Shown here: one piece after another, positions 44,669 through 55,945 of the stretch
Layout of the letters: each line of letters starts with the position of its first letter
Position numbering within the stretch: the stretch's first letter is position 1
Assembly: GCA_001600695.1 (NCBI GenBank)
Contig: BCKQ01000013.1
Location: forward strand, 310,001 to 374,000
Direction: 5' to 3'
DNA from: Ascoidea asiatica
Lineage: Eukaryota > Ascomycota > Saccharomycetes > Ascoideales > Ascoideaceae
Length of the DNA: 64,000 nt
Made by a program: the position numbers and the translations under genes
The notes under the pieces: model-generated
What the model was told of the DNA's origin: nothing
The model's database searches: none
What the model saw: only the letters and a program-made list of their open reading frames with translations

Positions 44669-44989
44669 ATGATCAGAAGACAGCCCACAGTTATCAAACT
44701 TACTCCAGAAGATATAATTCAGTATGACGAAGAGAAACAATTCCAGCATCTTAGATCTTCTGCTCTCGGTACTTTAGATGTTTCAATAGATCCAAATAAT
44801 TCAAATTCTAGTATTAATCAAAATATAGATACTTCTTCAAATAATCTTGTTGCCTTAAATACCGCTGGTATATCTTCCTCAATTTCAAATCCTACAAATC
44901 CTACAAATAAATCTGAAAATGTTAGTATTTTAAATCAATTAAGAAGCTTAAAATCAAGAGAAGATAGAATTGGTTTAAACGATCATTAA
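44669..44989 (+). CDS. CDC26: Anaphase-promoting complex subunit Cdc26
   Basis: A 106-residue protein. The first residues MIRRQPTVIKLTPEDI match the Cdc26 N-terminus, which inserts into the TPR superhelix of Cdc16 and stabilises APC/C. The C-terminal KSREDRIGL resembles the KSREQMINDRIG stretch of animal CDC26. The middle is Ser/Asn-rich and unstructured. Length is near that of S. cerevisiae Cdc26 (124 aa). It is divergent from DOA10. Confidence 0.85.
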   Translation: MIRRQPTVIKLTPEDIIQYDEEKQFQHLRSSALGTLDVSIDPNNSNSSINQNIDTSSNNLVALNTAGISSSISNPTNPTNKSENVSILNQLRSLKSREDRIGLNDH

Positions 44990-45365
44990 TAAAATACATT
45001 CATTAATAGTATTATTTTTAATTATCTCTATCATCTTTAATATTATATTTAGTACATTTAATATCAAGATACTGGTTATGGCTGAATGCTGGATGTTTTC
45101 CTTTGTTGATTTAATTTTCGCGTCTTTTATTAATTAATCACAATACTAATTTTATTACGCGTTTTATACTTCTATTCATAAAATTTCCTTACTGTAACAA
45201 CAATATAACTACTGTACCATTATGTATTTTATATATTTATCTATCTACATCTATCTATAATCAACTCATTATTTCATCATTAATCATTAATTCAATTGAT
45301 AGATCTATCAATAAATCAATTATTTAACAATTTAACGATTCAGTTATTAATTTTTTGAATTAGAA
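44990..45365. other. Intergenic region CDC26-SCC3
   Basis: 376 bp, AT-rich, with TTTTCGCGTCTTTT (45115-45128) and ATTACGCGTTTTA (45154-45166). These ACGCGT/CGCGT words resemble MluI cell-cycle box (MBF) elements of G1/S genes, which would suit a cohesin gene. No gene seen. Confidence 0.5.
45154..45166. promoter_or_regulatory. ACGCGT (MCB-like) element upstream of SCC3
   Basis: ACGCGT lies inside ATTACGCGTTTTA, with a second CGCGT at 45119, about 200-250 bp upstream of the SCC3 start codon. MBF drives G1/S transcription of cohesin genes in S. cerevisiae; its use here is inferred. Confidence 0.45.
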
Positions 45366-48300
45366 ATGAATTCCGAAATAACTGTTACTGATTCTTCTGT
45401 TCTGTTAATCGATTCCGATTCTAATAATACTGAAAATTTACAAAATATAAACATTCAACAGAATCAAGATATTAATACTGATAATATCGATAATAATAAC
45501 AATAATAAAAGACGTTCAAGTAGATTAAGATCTTCTCAACCAAAAAATTATAATGAAAATACTTTACTAAGATTGAATACAACTCTTCGCTCAACCTCTT
45601 CACCAATTAAATCAATCAATAAAAAAAAGAAATCTATAACTTTCAATAATGAAAATCAGGATCAGGGAATAGAAGAAGAACAAAAAGAATCTGATGAAAA
45701 TGCAATTGAAAATTATCATAATGAACTGTCTGGAATAGATTCCGATTCTGAACAAGATGATAATGACAGTGATGAAGATTATACTTTAAATTCTTCAAAT
45801 AAACGTAAAAATAAAAGTAAGAAAAGAAAAAAAAAAAATACTCAAAAATCAATACTTAAATCAAACACAAATAAAAGACAAAAGTTAAATTCTTCAAATC
45901 ATGTAACAATAAATTCAAATTCAAATAATAATAATCCTAATGGTAAAATTATTTATTCAAAATATTTAAAAGAATTAGAAGATAATTTACCAAGTAATTA
46001 TTTATATGATGCTTTGTTAGATAATGATACTTCTTTATTAGAATTAGCTAATTCTTGGTTAGATGATTATTTAATAAATAAAATTAATTCTTTGAAAAAT
46101 TTAATTAATTTAATTTTAAGATCTTCTGGTTGTTTAACTCAAGTTAATGATCATGATATTTTGAATAATGATTTATCAAAAGATACTATCTTTGAAATTC
46201 AAATTTTTTTGAAAAATCAAAAATTTCATGATTTTCCAATTTTTTCAAAAATTTTAAAATTTAAAAATTTCAAAAAAAATTTATTTATCTTTTTTGATCA
46301 TATAATTAATTTATCTTATGAAAAAAATTTATTATTCAGTAATGATGATGATAATGATGATGATGATAATGAAGAAAATAATGATAATAATGATCTTTGC
46401 GAAAATTTATTAATTTGGTTAGGTGGTTTATCATCTTCTGAAACAAGGCCATTAAGAATAGTTTCAACTTTGATTTTACTAAATATTGAAACAAGTTTTT
46501 GTCAATTAATTATCAAAACTTCAAAATTATTTGAGAAAAATCAAACAAATTTAATTTTAGAAAAAGATAAAATTAAAAATTTAAATAAAAAGTATAATTC
46601 AAAAAAATCAACAAAATCTGAAAAATCTAAAATTACAAAAGAAATTAAAAAAATTAATAAAAGATGTGATAAATTCAATGAAAATTTAAATTTATATCAT
46701 TCTCAAAAATCAATTTTGAATAAATTTATTAAAGATATTTTAAATACAAGTTTTATTCATAGATATAAGGATATTGATAAAAAAATTAGAATTTCATGTA
46801 TTAAATCTTTAGGTATTTGGATGGATTTATATCCAGAATTATTCTTTGAATCTTCTTACTTAAGATATTTCGGGTGGTTATTAAGTGATGAAGATCATCT
46901 TGTTAGATTAGAAGTTTTAAAACCTTTAATAAAATTATATAAAAAGGGTTTAATCGTTCCTGGATTTAGACAATTTACTGAAAGATTTAAAAATAAGATT
47001 ATTGAATTAGCAAATTATGACTCTGATTTAACTGTAAGAATTAATTCTATCCATTTACTAACTGAAATTAATAAAATTGGATTTCTAGAACAAGATGAAA
47101 TTGTTAAAATCTCTTCTTTAATTTTTATTGATTTAACTTTTGAAAATGAAAGACTCTCAAATGAATTAGTAAAATTTATAAATTTAATTGAAATTGAAAA
47201 ATCAAAAGATTTTAAATCTCAGTATAAACAAGAAATCAAGGAAATAAATCAATTATTACCTTTTGATTTGAATGATATTATGAAATTTAAAAGTCTAATT
47301 GAAGTTATTAATGACGCATTTGAAGAATTTCAAACATCAAAAGAAAATGAAGATTTCAATGAAGATGATATAGATGAACAATTCAATCTAAATCAAGAAA
47401 GTAATAATAGTAATAATACTGAAAAGGAAAACAATTCTAATATTGATAGCACAGATACGAATAATTATGAAAATTTTCAAGATTATGAATCAAATTTAAA
47501 AGAAAAGCAAAAAAATTTGCAGATTCTAAAACATAAAAAAAAGTTGGAAATAATTTCTAATTTTAAAAACTCTTTAACCAAAATGAATCCAATTAAATTG
47601 CTAACGGACTTAAATTTATCTTCTTTAGCTAAAGTTGGAAAAATGTTTTTCAAAAACTTATCTTCATATAACTCTTGTTGGAAATTTCTAATTGATTATT
47701 TATTATGGGATTCATCATCTGTCGAGATTCCAAATCCTGCAATTAAGGAAATGATCGATCTTGAAAATAATGATAATCATGATAATGAAATAATTTTATT
47801 AAATTTTCTACATGGGGTCTTACACTCAATTATTAATGAAGAAAAGCTCAATTATGTTATTTTAAAAAATAATAAGTCTACAAAAGTCAAAGGGCGAAAA
47901 TCAAAAAGACAAATAGAAATGGAAGCTGAAGCTCTTGAAGAACAAGAAGAACAAGAGGAAGAAGAAGAAATTGAAAAACATAATGATAATGATGACAATG
48001 AAGAAAATGAGGAAAATGACAATGTAGATAAAGAAGAAGCAGAGGAAGAAACAACTGATTCAATTTTGAGCAAGCTAATTCTTAATTTACCTTCATTAGT
48101 TAATAAGTATTGCACAATATCTTCTAGTACTTTGAAAATTGGGTTTAAAATATTTGGATTAATTGATTTTGAAAAATTTATTTCTAACAATGAACAGAAA
48201 ATTATATTCAAAAAAATTGTAAGTCAGCTTTTAAAGATTTTTAAGGAAGATAATATATTTGAAGTAAAAGAGAGTGAAGAATCTATTGCAAGTGAAATAA

Positions 48301-50198
48301 TTGATAAAGATTGTGAATTATTAGAAGATGAATATGTTTCGTTATTTGTAACATTGAAAAATAATGATTTGATAAGTGATGATATGAAAATTGATTTACA
48401 GAATTTAATATTAGAAATAGTTGCAGAATTGAAGAGTGACTTTGATAATGATAAATCAAATAATTTGACTTTTGAATTTATTGATATGATAAGTATAAGT
48501 ATCAAAAAACTACTCGTTATTGGAAAATCCTCCGATATATCTGATTTTTTATCTAATGATTTAATTAAAGAAATAATTGAAAAATTCATGGATTCCTTAG
48601 CATTTCTTGTTGACGATACAATGATGATGAATAGTCAAGTTGATATTAAGTTACATTATAATTCTATTTGCTCCATTTTTCAATTATTATCGTGCCACTG
48701 TTCATGGAAGCTTGAAAAATTATTAGCATTTGCATTAGGAGAATCAAGCGAGGGCCTTTTAGATTCTAGCAATGATGATGATAACAATGATGAGAATAAT
48801 AAAAGCAAAAAGAATAATGATAATGAACATGAAAATGAAATGGAAAATGAAAATGAAAATGAAAAAGAAATTGAGAATGAGAATGAGAATCAAAATGAAA
48901 ATCAAAAAGATGATGGGAATAATAAAGACAATGATAATATTATTAGCGATGAAACTAATATTTTGAATTCGAATAAAAGTGATAATAAAGATAAAAGAAG
49001 ATCCATTCATTTTTATTTAAAGAGTTATCATTTAATTTTAACATCATTCAAAAGCCTTATAAAAGACGATAGTTTAAAAAACTTTGAACTTAAGTTCAAT
49101 TGCTCAAAATATTTTATTGATATAATGGTTTCATTTACAATTTTTTTCGTCAAGTTTTCAAAAAACTCTAAGCTAAATGAATTCTATAACGATTTCGAAT
49201 TTTATATTAAGAATGAAATGGAAGAAGAAACTGAAATTGATGAAGATCTTCAAAAGTCATTAATGGATATTTTTTTGAATCTTGAAGCAGATTTGGGTGA
49301 ATTATTAAATATTCAATTGGACAGATATGATGACGAAGATGTTAATTATGGTACCATACATAAAAACCTTGAAAATGAAGATGCTTTAACACAACGTGAG
49401 CTTAATTTTGAAAAGGAAAATGAAACGGAAGATGAAAAAAATATTAAATTAATGGAAGCTGAAAAAAAATTATATGATGTCACTATAAAATTACAATTGT
49501 TAATGAATTGTGGATTGGGAGAAGACGAAGGAAGTTTCTCAACTGCAAGGTTGATCTTGAATCAAGATAAATTAGGAGATGTTTTTAAGAATATCACTGA
49601 AAGTACCATTTTTAATAGTGAGGACTCTAATAAAGATGCTCGAAGTGGAAATGTAGACTCTAATTCTGTTACTGCTAGTCCCGGTCCATATTCTCCTGCT
49701 AATGAAGAGATTGATAATGAAGAAATGGAAGATCCGGTGGAAGACGATGATGAAAATAACCATCAAAATGAAGATGGTAATGATAATGAAAATGAACAGG
49801 AGAATGGCCGTGAAAAGGAAGCTGAAGATGAAGAGGAAGATGACCATGAACACCAAGATGAGCCTTCAAAAGAAAAAGAACTTGAAAACGAAGTTGAAAA
49901 TCTAGAGAGGCGTGAAGTTGAAAATTCATTACAAGCTGAAAACAAAAGGGGAGTTGTAGAACCAATTAAAGAAATAAATTTAGATAATATTCATTCTCAA
50001 GATAGTAATAACATTGATGAAGAAGGTGATGAAATCATGAAAGATGTTTCGAGTCAAGAGAAAGGTAAATCTAGTGAGCTGGACATAAATTTAGAAGAAT
50101 CTGGTCTTTATGATTTTCCAGCTAATCCTTCTTCAACTGCTATAGAAGTTGAAGATTCAAGTATGTTCACAACAACTACAACTACGAGTGAACTGTGA
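45366..50198 (+). CDS. IRR1: Cohesin subunit Scc3/Irr1 (STAG family)
   Basis: A 1610-residue protein. Scc3 binds Scc1/Mcd1 and DNA and is needed for cohesin loading and cohesion. The stromalin conservative domain is clear at about 465-560 (HRYKDIDKKIRISCIKSLG, RYFGWLLSDEDHLVRLEVL, FRQFTERFKNKIIELANY). The N-terminal 200 residues are basic and Ser/Asn-rich. Acidic inserts occur at about 320-340, 670-720 and 855-905. The last 250 residues are an Asp/Glu-rich tail. S. cerevisiae Irr1 has 1150 residues; the excess is mainly low complexity. Upstream CGCGT words suggest G1/S control. Confidence 0.9.
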   Translation: MNSEITVTDSSVLLIDSDSNNTENLQNINIQQNQDINTDNIDNNNNNKRRSSRLRSSQPKNYNENTLLRLNTTLRSTSSPIKSINKKKKSITFNNENQDQGIEEEQKESDENAIENYHNELSGIDSDSEQDDNDSDEDYTLNSSNKRKNKSKKRKKKNTQKSILKSNTNKRQKLNSSNHVTINSNSNNNNPNGKIIYSKYLKELEDNLPSNYLYDALLDNDTSLLELANSWLDDYLINKINSLKNLINLILRSSGCLTQVNDHDILNNDLSKDTIFEIQIFLKNQKFHDFPIFSKILKFKNFKKNLFIFFDHIINLSYEKNLLFSNDDDNDDDDNEENNDNNDLCENLLIWLGGLSSSETRPLRIVSTLILLNIETSFCQLIIKTSKLFEKNQTNLILEKDKIKNLNKKYNSKKSTKSEKSKITKEIKKINKRCDKFNENLNLYHSQKSILNKFIKDILNTSFIHRYKDIDKKIRISCIKSLGIWMDLYPELFFESSYLRYFGWLLSDEDHLVRLEVLKPLIKLYKKGLIVPGFRQFTERFKNKIIELANYDSDLTVRINSIHLLTEINKIGFLEQDEIVKISSLIFIDLTFENERLSNELVKFINLIEIEKSKDFKSQYKQEIKEINQLLPFDLNDIMKFKSLIEVINDAFEEFQTSKENEDFNEDDIDEQFNLNQESNNSNNTEKENNSNIDSTDTNNYENFQDYESNLKEKQKNLQILKHKKKLEIISNFKNSLTKMNPIKLLTDLNLSSLAKVGKMFFKNLSSYNSCWKFLIDYLLWDSSSVEIPNPAIKEMIDLENNDNHDNEIILLNFLHGVLHSIINEEKLNYVILKNNKSTKVKGRKSKRQIEMEAEALEEQEEQEEEEEIEKHNDNDDNEENEENDNVDKEEAEEETTDSILSKLILNLPSLVNKYCTISSSTLKIGFKIFGLIDFEKFISNNEQKIIFKKIVSQLLKIFKEDNIFEVKESEESIASEIIDKDCELLEDEYVSLFVTLKNNDLISDDMKIDLQNLILEIVAELKSDFDNDKSNNLTFEFIDMISISIKKLLVIGKSSDISDFLSNDLIKEIIEKFMDSLAFLVDDTMMMNSQVDIKLHYNSICSIFQLLSCHCSWKLEKLLAFALGESSEGLLDSSNDDDNNDENNKSKKNNDNEHENEMENENENEKEIENENENQNENQKDDGNNKDNDNIISDETNILNSNKSDNKDKRRSIHFYLKSYHLILTSFKSLIKDDSLKNFELKFNCSKYFIDIMVSFTIFFVKFSKNSKLNEFYNDFEFYIKNEMEEETEIDEDLQKSLMDIFLNLEADLGELLNIQLDRYDDEDVNYGTIHKNLENEDALTQRELNFEKENETEDEKNIKLMEAEKKLYDVTIKLQLLMNCGLGEDEGSFSTARLILNQDKLGDVFKNITESTIFNSEDSNKDARSGNVDSNSVTASPGPYSPANEEIDNEEMEDPVEDDDENNHQNEDGNDNENEQENGREKEAEDEEEDDHEHQDEPSKEKELENEVENLERREVENSLQAENKRGVVEPIKEINLDNIHSQDSNNIDEEGDEIMKDVSSQEKGKSSELDINLEESGLYDFPANPSSTAIEVEDSSMFTTTTTTSEL

Positions 50199-50502
50199 TA
50201 TAATTGAATCAATAACCTTTTATTTGTTTTTCTTTATGTTTCATGCTTTGTGTATATTTTGTTAGTTTGCTTTGGCTGTCTTTGATACCCTTTTATTTTT
50301 TATATAACTATATTATATTATCTTATCTAATTGCTGTATATTTTTGCTTTGAATCGTTCCATAGATATTTAGCTTTATTCCTATTTAATAATGAATTTCT
50401 TAAAAAAGCTTTTGTTCATGACGTGAGATGAAATAAATGCTCCTAAAAAACATTGAGTGAAATTGAAAGAATTGTAGATGAGGAAGCAAGAATTGCGAAG
50501 GT
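50199..50502. other. Region between SCC3 and PWWP pseudogene
   Basis: T-rich 3' flank of SCC3. Nothing else seen. Confidence 0.6.
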
Positions 50503-51879
50503 TTATGCCGTCTGATAGAAACAATCTTTTAAGATGAATATTATGTGAATTATAATGGTGTCATACAGATTTTTCTCAATTTTATTAGAAACTTGGTCTT
50601 CTAATTGTGCAGGGTTTTTTTGGCTTTTGGGTAAACTGTTCACTCTTGTAGATTTTCTCTTTCTGATAATATTATTGTTATGTGAGAATAAACCATTAGC
50701 TTTTTTTATTTTTTCGCGATCTTCTTCAATTTGAAATTTAGAGAGTTCTTTTCATCGTTTAAGATTTCAGTGCATTTATTAATAGGCTCTATAGTGATCA
50801 ATTTTCATTCTCTGATTTAATTTTTATAGACTCTATTGCATGAGGACTTGAAAATGTTGGTGATTTTCCTCCCAGTGTATTTTTCAGATCAGATATTTCT
50901 TTCAAAGGTGATTTAGTTGTTTCCTTCGAAATAAAAAGATTATTAAGATTATTTGAATTTTTAAAAGTAGTTGAGTTTTCAAAAGGTCCAATTCCGGGAG
51001 AGAGTAATTTGAGTGTTATTCAATTTTTTTTATCCAGTATATTATTTTTTTTATCTGAAGTATTGCTTTCTTCTTTTTTCTTATTGGGAGAAATAAGTTA
51101 AGAAATTTTGTCATAAGGTGCAGCAGAAATGTCCCTTTTTCTGAAATATTTTTACTTGTACTTCATTTTTTTTACTTGAATTTTGTTTTCTTTTTCTATT
51201 CAAAGTTTCTCTTCTAGGATTTTTACTATCAACATTAAATTCTGCTTCAACAGAAGCAGTTTTTCTTGTTTCAATTTCTTCACCTTTTTTTGCTATTTTC
51301 TTTATTTTTTGAGATTCAGTTACTTTAGGCCCAGATTTAACATTGTCAATTTTATCACTAGAATTCAACTCTTGTTCTGAAGAATTATTTTGTGCATTTT
51401 CTGTATAAAATAAATTTTCTTCAAATGGAATTATTTGTTTATATTTGTAAAAACTATTGATATCTTTATATTTTATCGCATCTTTTAGTCCTTTTATTAC
51501 AATTTCAACAATCGATCTTCTCTTTGATTTTTTTTTTTTAGGTTTTTTTGATAGTTTATTTATAAGTTTGTTAATCTCTTCATCGTCTAAAATTATATAG
51601 TTACTTGAGTTGACCCATCCAGCAGAATTGTGATTATAAAAACAAGAGAAGTAAAGATTATCTCCCTTGGGAAGCTTATCACTTTGGCTAGCAAACGTTT
51701 CAGGAATAATCTAAATATTTGAAAAATTAGTTTAATTGTTAGTCCGAAGTTAAATCTCAAATAATAGCTAAGATTATATAAGTTAATGAAAAAAAACATA
51801 CCATAGCAGGCCAAGGGTCATACCCTGGAATAGTTAAATATATTCTAGTTCCAATAGGTAATTCATTGCTTTCAACCAT
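50503..51879 (-). pseudogene. PWWP-domain chromatin protein (Pdp3/Ioc4-like), intron-containing, frame-broken
   Basis: Exon 1 is 51879-51802 (26 codons, starts MVESNELPIGTRIY). The intron is 51801-51711, with a GTATGT donor, GACTAAC branch point and TAG acceptor. Exon 2 runs from 51710 to a TGA at 51111-51113, giving 225 residues. The junction creates a PWWP core, GYDPWPAM then IIPETF, followed by NSAGWVNSSNYIIL and a basic tail, like yeast Pdp3 or Ioc4, which read H3K36me3. Past the stop, coding-like sequence continues in shifted frames: GPFENSTTFKNSN (about 50995), EEDREKIKKANGLFSHNN (about 50715), ending at TAA 50503-50505. So the 3' half has suffered several frameshifts. The PWWP part could still be expressed. 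Sequencing error is the main alternative. Confidence 0.65.
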
Positions 51880-52382
51880 TTAGAGCGATTAAGTGTAAAA
51901 TCAAACAAAATCTTTTTAGCTTTGAGTAAAACACCTTTATAACCCAGTGACAATATTAAAGGTTTTTTACTTGATGAGTTTTATTTAAAAAGAAAATATG
52001 TCTGAGGATATATATTTTTTTCAGTTCATCGATAGTTTGTTCTCGCAACTCCCCCCTTGAGTATTTCTGGATGCTTTATGCCCTTATTTATACTGTATTT
52101 CAAAATAGAGTAAGATTAAAATTCTATTTCATATTCTATTTCGCTCAATCCAATTGTTGCCTGATTTGATTTTACATTTTTTTATAGGCTTAGAATATTT
52201 TACTTTGCTGTTTGAGTTTGACTTTAATGAACCTGGAAAAACTAATTCTGATTATAAATACTCTGAGTTTGAATTTACTCATAATCATTATTTTTTATTT
52301 GATTGAACAAGTTATAACTGTTTTATAATTTTTTGTTAGGCTTTTATATGCTATGAAAAAAAAAAACTTATATATATACATA
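51880..52382. other. Region between the two broken genes
   Basis: AT-rich DNA including the presumed promoter of the PWWP gene. No intact frame, nothing else recognised. Confidence 0.6.
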
Positions 52383-53482
52383 TCACTTTACACGATCACA
52401 TAGACTAAAAAGCCACGAATAAGAAGCTATTTTACTAGAACCACTAACATTACTATCATCCTCATATTCCAATAAATCAAATTTAGATAGTTCTTCAGGC
52501 TCATTATATTCGCAATCGCTTCCATCATCTTGATCATCATTTAGTAAATAATATAGATTGTTTTTCCTTTTTCCATTTCTGCAACTTTATTTTAATTTTA
52601 ATTTTCTCTTTTGAATTTCTTTTTCAATTGATTGAATTTCTTTGTCTGAACCTAAAGATTCAATTATCCATTTTGCATATCTTAAAATTTTAATAATTTG
52701 ATCATGATATTTTATTAACAAAGGTCTATGACTTAATGTAATAAAAGTTATTTTTTTAGTTTTTTAAAGCTCAAAAAAATAATTTTCAATATCTTCAGAT
52801 ATTGCATTTGTCGATTTATCTAAAATTGCAAATACTGGTTTTTTGAATAAAATTCTTGCAAATCCAATTCTTTGTTTTTCTCCACCACTTACTAAATCTT
52901 GCCATTCTTTAATAGAATTAAAATTACTCATATTATAATAATCAAAATTATTTAAATCATTATCTATTTTCTCATCTAATGATTTTTTTCCATTTGGATC
53001 TTTAATCTTTAGAGATACATCATTTGATTCAAAATGACATTCCAATAAATAATCTAACTTAACTTCTTTTTAAATTCAAAGATAAATTTTTAATTAAACA
53101 TTCTCCATCAGAACCCAATTGAGATAGAATAATCACTAATAATCATTTTTAACTGTTCCCTTTCTATCATAACCATATTTATGACCGTAATTAAAAATTG
53201 AAGAATGAGCTTTATGAAGTAAATCTAATGAATTAAATATTCTATTTGTATATGCCAATTAAATTAGAGATATCTTTAATACTATTATACATTAATCGAC
53301 AACATTAATCTTTTGTTAATTATAAATTGTCTCAAATTTTTTGATTGCATTGAAGCTTTGTTTTCATTTTTATCAATTTTTCCAACAATTTTAGTTTGAC
53401 TGGTACCACCAGATTTTATTGAAGAAAATAACAAGGTAAAGTAGCTTAACGGTGTAAATAAAGTATCTTCTTTTCCTTTCAT
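52383..53482 (-). pseudogene. Peroxisomal ABC half-transporter (Pxa1/Pxa2, ABCD type), decayed
   Basis: Pieces in several frames on the minus strand, in family order: NLRQFIINKRLMLS (about 53300), RLMYNSIKDISNLIG, YTNRIFNSLDLLHKAHSS (about 53250-53200), GECLIKNLSLNLK (about 53100), then an ABC signature with Walker B in one ORF (53045-52764: LVSGGEKQRIGFARILF, FAILDKSTNAIS), then LSHRPLLIKYHDQIIKIL (H-loop) and a tail ending at TGA 52383. ABCD transporters import long-chain acyl-CoA into peroxisomes. The Walker A loop is absent, the Walker B glutamate reads Lys (LDK for LDE), and most of the membrane domain is missing. At least four frame breaks are needed to read through. It is very probably non-functional. 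Confidence 0.78.
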
Positions 53483-53634
53483 TTCTTTACTTCTTTATTT
53501 CTTTCTCTCTTTCTTCTTTTTGCTCACCAATTATTATATTCAATGGTCATCAGAAATTCGATTATTACCTTCAGAGCCAATAGAGAATTGGATTGAGTTT
53601 ACAGCTTTTATTGAGTTCCTTTTATTTACCAATC

Positions 53635-55821
53635 ATGTCGAATAACTCGGAAGAAGACTTTAATTTGGCTTTGGTATGTTTTTAATTTAGAGAATTATAA
53701 TAAAAAAATTGAAATTAATACATCTTTTTAGTATTAATAATTCACTAACATATATTTTATAAAGGCGCTGAAATTAATCCAGCTTAAACGTTTATCTCAT
53801 GTTTTTAATGAGTGTTCAATTTCAGGTACACATTACCTTTATTTTACAACTTAACTTTTTATAACCGGATGGATAAATTTGATTATAATACTAACTAAAT
53901 TCTCTTGACAGATTTCATCGATGCTTTCATTTTAAAGACTAAATCTCTTCCTACTAGAAATCCAAGTTCACAGCTGTTATTAAAAGATACTAATCTAAAA
54001 GAATTGAAAAATGAACAGCCTCTGAAAAGGAAACTCGCTTTGGAAACTAATGATGTTGAAAATACTTCTGTTTCGAAGAAAGCTAAACAGGATGAGATAA
54101 AAATTTTAAAAGAAAAACTTGTTGATCATTCCCCCATTAAAAATAAGTTGATAAATCTTGAAGAAAAGTTTGTTCAGAAAAAGTCAAATTCAAATGTAAT
54201 TTCATTAAACAGTGAATTCTATGCCAAAATCGGCCTTAATAAAAGAGAAACAAAGGTTCCATTATCTTTCAAATTCAATGAAAAACTAGAAAAAGTTATG
54301 AATATAGAATGTAACCAATTAAATCATTCTCAGCAAAGTAAAGAACACAATTTAGTTTCTTTAAATAATTCAAATTCAAAAATTCCAAATAGTTTAACTG
54401 AAAAAACAAAGAAGTGTTATAAAAGAACTAAATTAACAAAGTCTTGCTTAGAGGCCTTAAGACTTTTGAATTTAAATTATAGTAATATTATAACTTTTAC
54501 AAGATTTAAGCAAAATAATGATAATATTAATGAAAATATTATAAGAAATTTGAATTTCGACAATTTTTTGAAAATTTTCAATCTTATTACTTTTTTAAAT
54601 ACAACTCCAATAATTGCAAAAGAATACTTAAATCATTTGAATTATTATGAAAGTATTGAATATAATAAGGATATTGAAAGATTAGTAAAAGATGAAAAGG
54701 AAGCTGATAAAAATTATCAGTTATTTGAGATAGTAAATGAATTTATTATAAATATTCTAAAACAAAATAATTGGAAAAAGATCTACTCAAAAAAAAATAT
54801 TAAGGAAGAGATTTTAAAAATCAATAATGAAAAGAAAATTTATGTCTTAAAGATTCCATTAAACAATAAAGAAAATTTTGAGAAATTTGATAATTTATTA
54901 TTTGAAAATTTGATTAATTCAATCAAAAATAAACCAAATTGTTTATTTATAATGAAAAGAAATATAAAAAATCACTCATTAAAAGGTACTTTAAAAAAAT
55001 TAAATTCAATTTTTGAAATCTTTAGGTATAATATTTTAAGTTTTATAAAAATTAATTATAAGAAACTAATTCTATTAAAAAAGAGTAATTCATATTTGAA
55101 AAATTACAAAATTGTTTCAAATGATCAACTTTTCAAAATATTTTTCAATTATTGTTTTAGATTAGAGCATATACTTAAAAACTTTATTGAAATAATTCAA
55201 TCTTATAAGTTATTCAACACAGGTAGATATAAAAGATTTAACAAAATTTTAGATGTTGATAATTCAAATATTTTTAAAAATAGATTAAATGAAAGAAATT
55301 TTTATGAAATTTGGTATAATAGATCTGAACAAATTACAGAAAAAGGATTGAAATATTCCAGACAATTTTCAATAATTTTTGAAATTATAAACTATGATGG
55401 TTATGATATAATTTTAAAAAATGATATAAATATTTTAAATTTTAAAATTATCATTAGAATTATATTGAAAATCATAAAATTTTTAATTGAAGATATTTTT
55501 ATTAAAAAGTTAAAAGTTAAATTTTCAAATAAAGAAAATATTTACAACGACTATAATTATTATAATGATGGTTTCAATGATAATAAAGGAATTGAACTAA
55601 AACCAGAACCACAACAAGAAGAAAAATTTAAAAAAATTGATAAGAAAAAATTGAAAGATAATTTAAGTATAAATGAAATTGAGGAGATTAAAAAACAAGA
55701 AATTTATTCAATCTCTATTAATGAAATGAAAAGGATTTTAATGTCATATTTTTTAATTTTGAATGATGATGAATTAATAGTTTTATTCAATAATATAAAA
55801 TGGGAAGAGCTTTTATATTAA
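53635..55821 (+). CDS. Two-intron gene, possibly replication-licensing factor Cdt1
   Basis: Exons: 53635-53673, 53765-53825 and 53912-55821. Intron 1 (91 bp) has GTATGT and CACTAAC. Intron 2 (86 bp) has a weak GTACAC donor but a perfect TACTAAC. Phases agree (0, then split GAT codon), giving 669 residues starting MSNNSEEDFNLAL. The N-terminal 180 residues are basic and polar. A region at about 200-240 (ALRLLNLNYSNIITFTRF, RNLNFDNFLKIFNLITFL) has the shape of the Cdt1 geminin-binding domain opening, and the last 45 residues (SINEMKRILMSYFLILN) could be a winged-helix end as in the Cdt1 C-terminus. Cdt1 loads Mcm2-7 at origins. This identity is inference from pattern only; the gene model is firm. 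Confidence 0.7.
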
Positions 55822-55945
55822 AAACATAAAGTTTTTACATTAATGAGTAAATTATCAAATTTAATGTAATAAATTGAAAAATTAGTTAGGTAAATAGATA
55901 TAGTTGTGTATATACTGTATAAGTTTTAAAAAGTTTTAGTGATTA

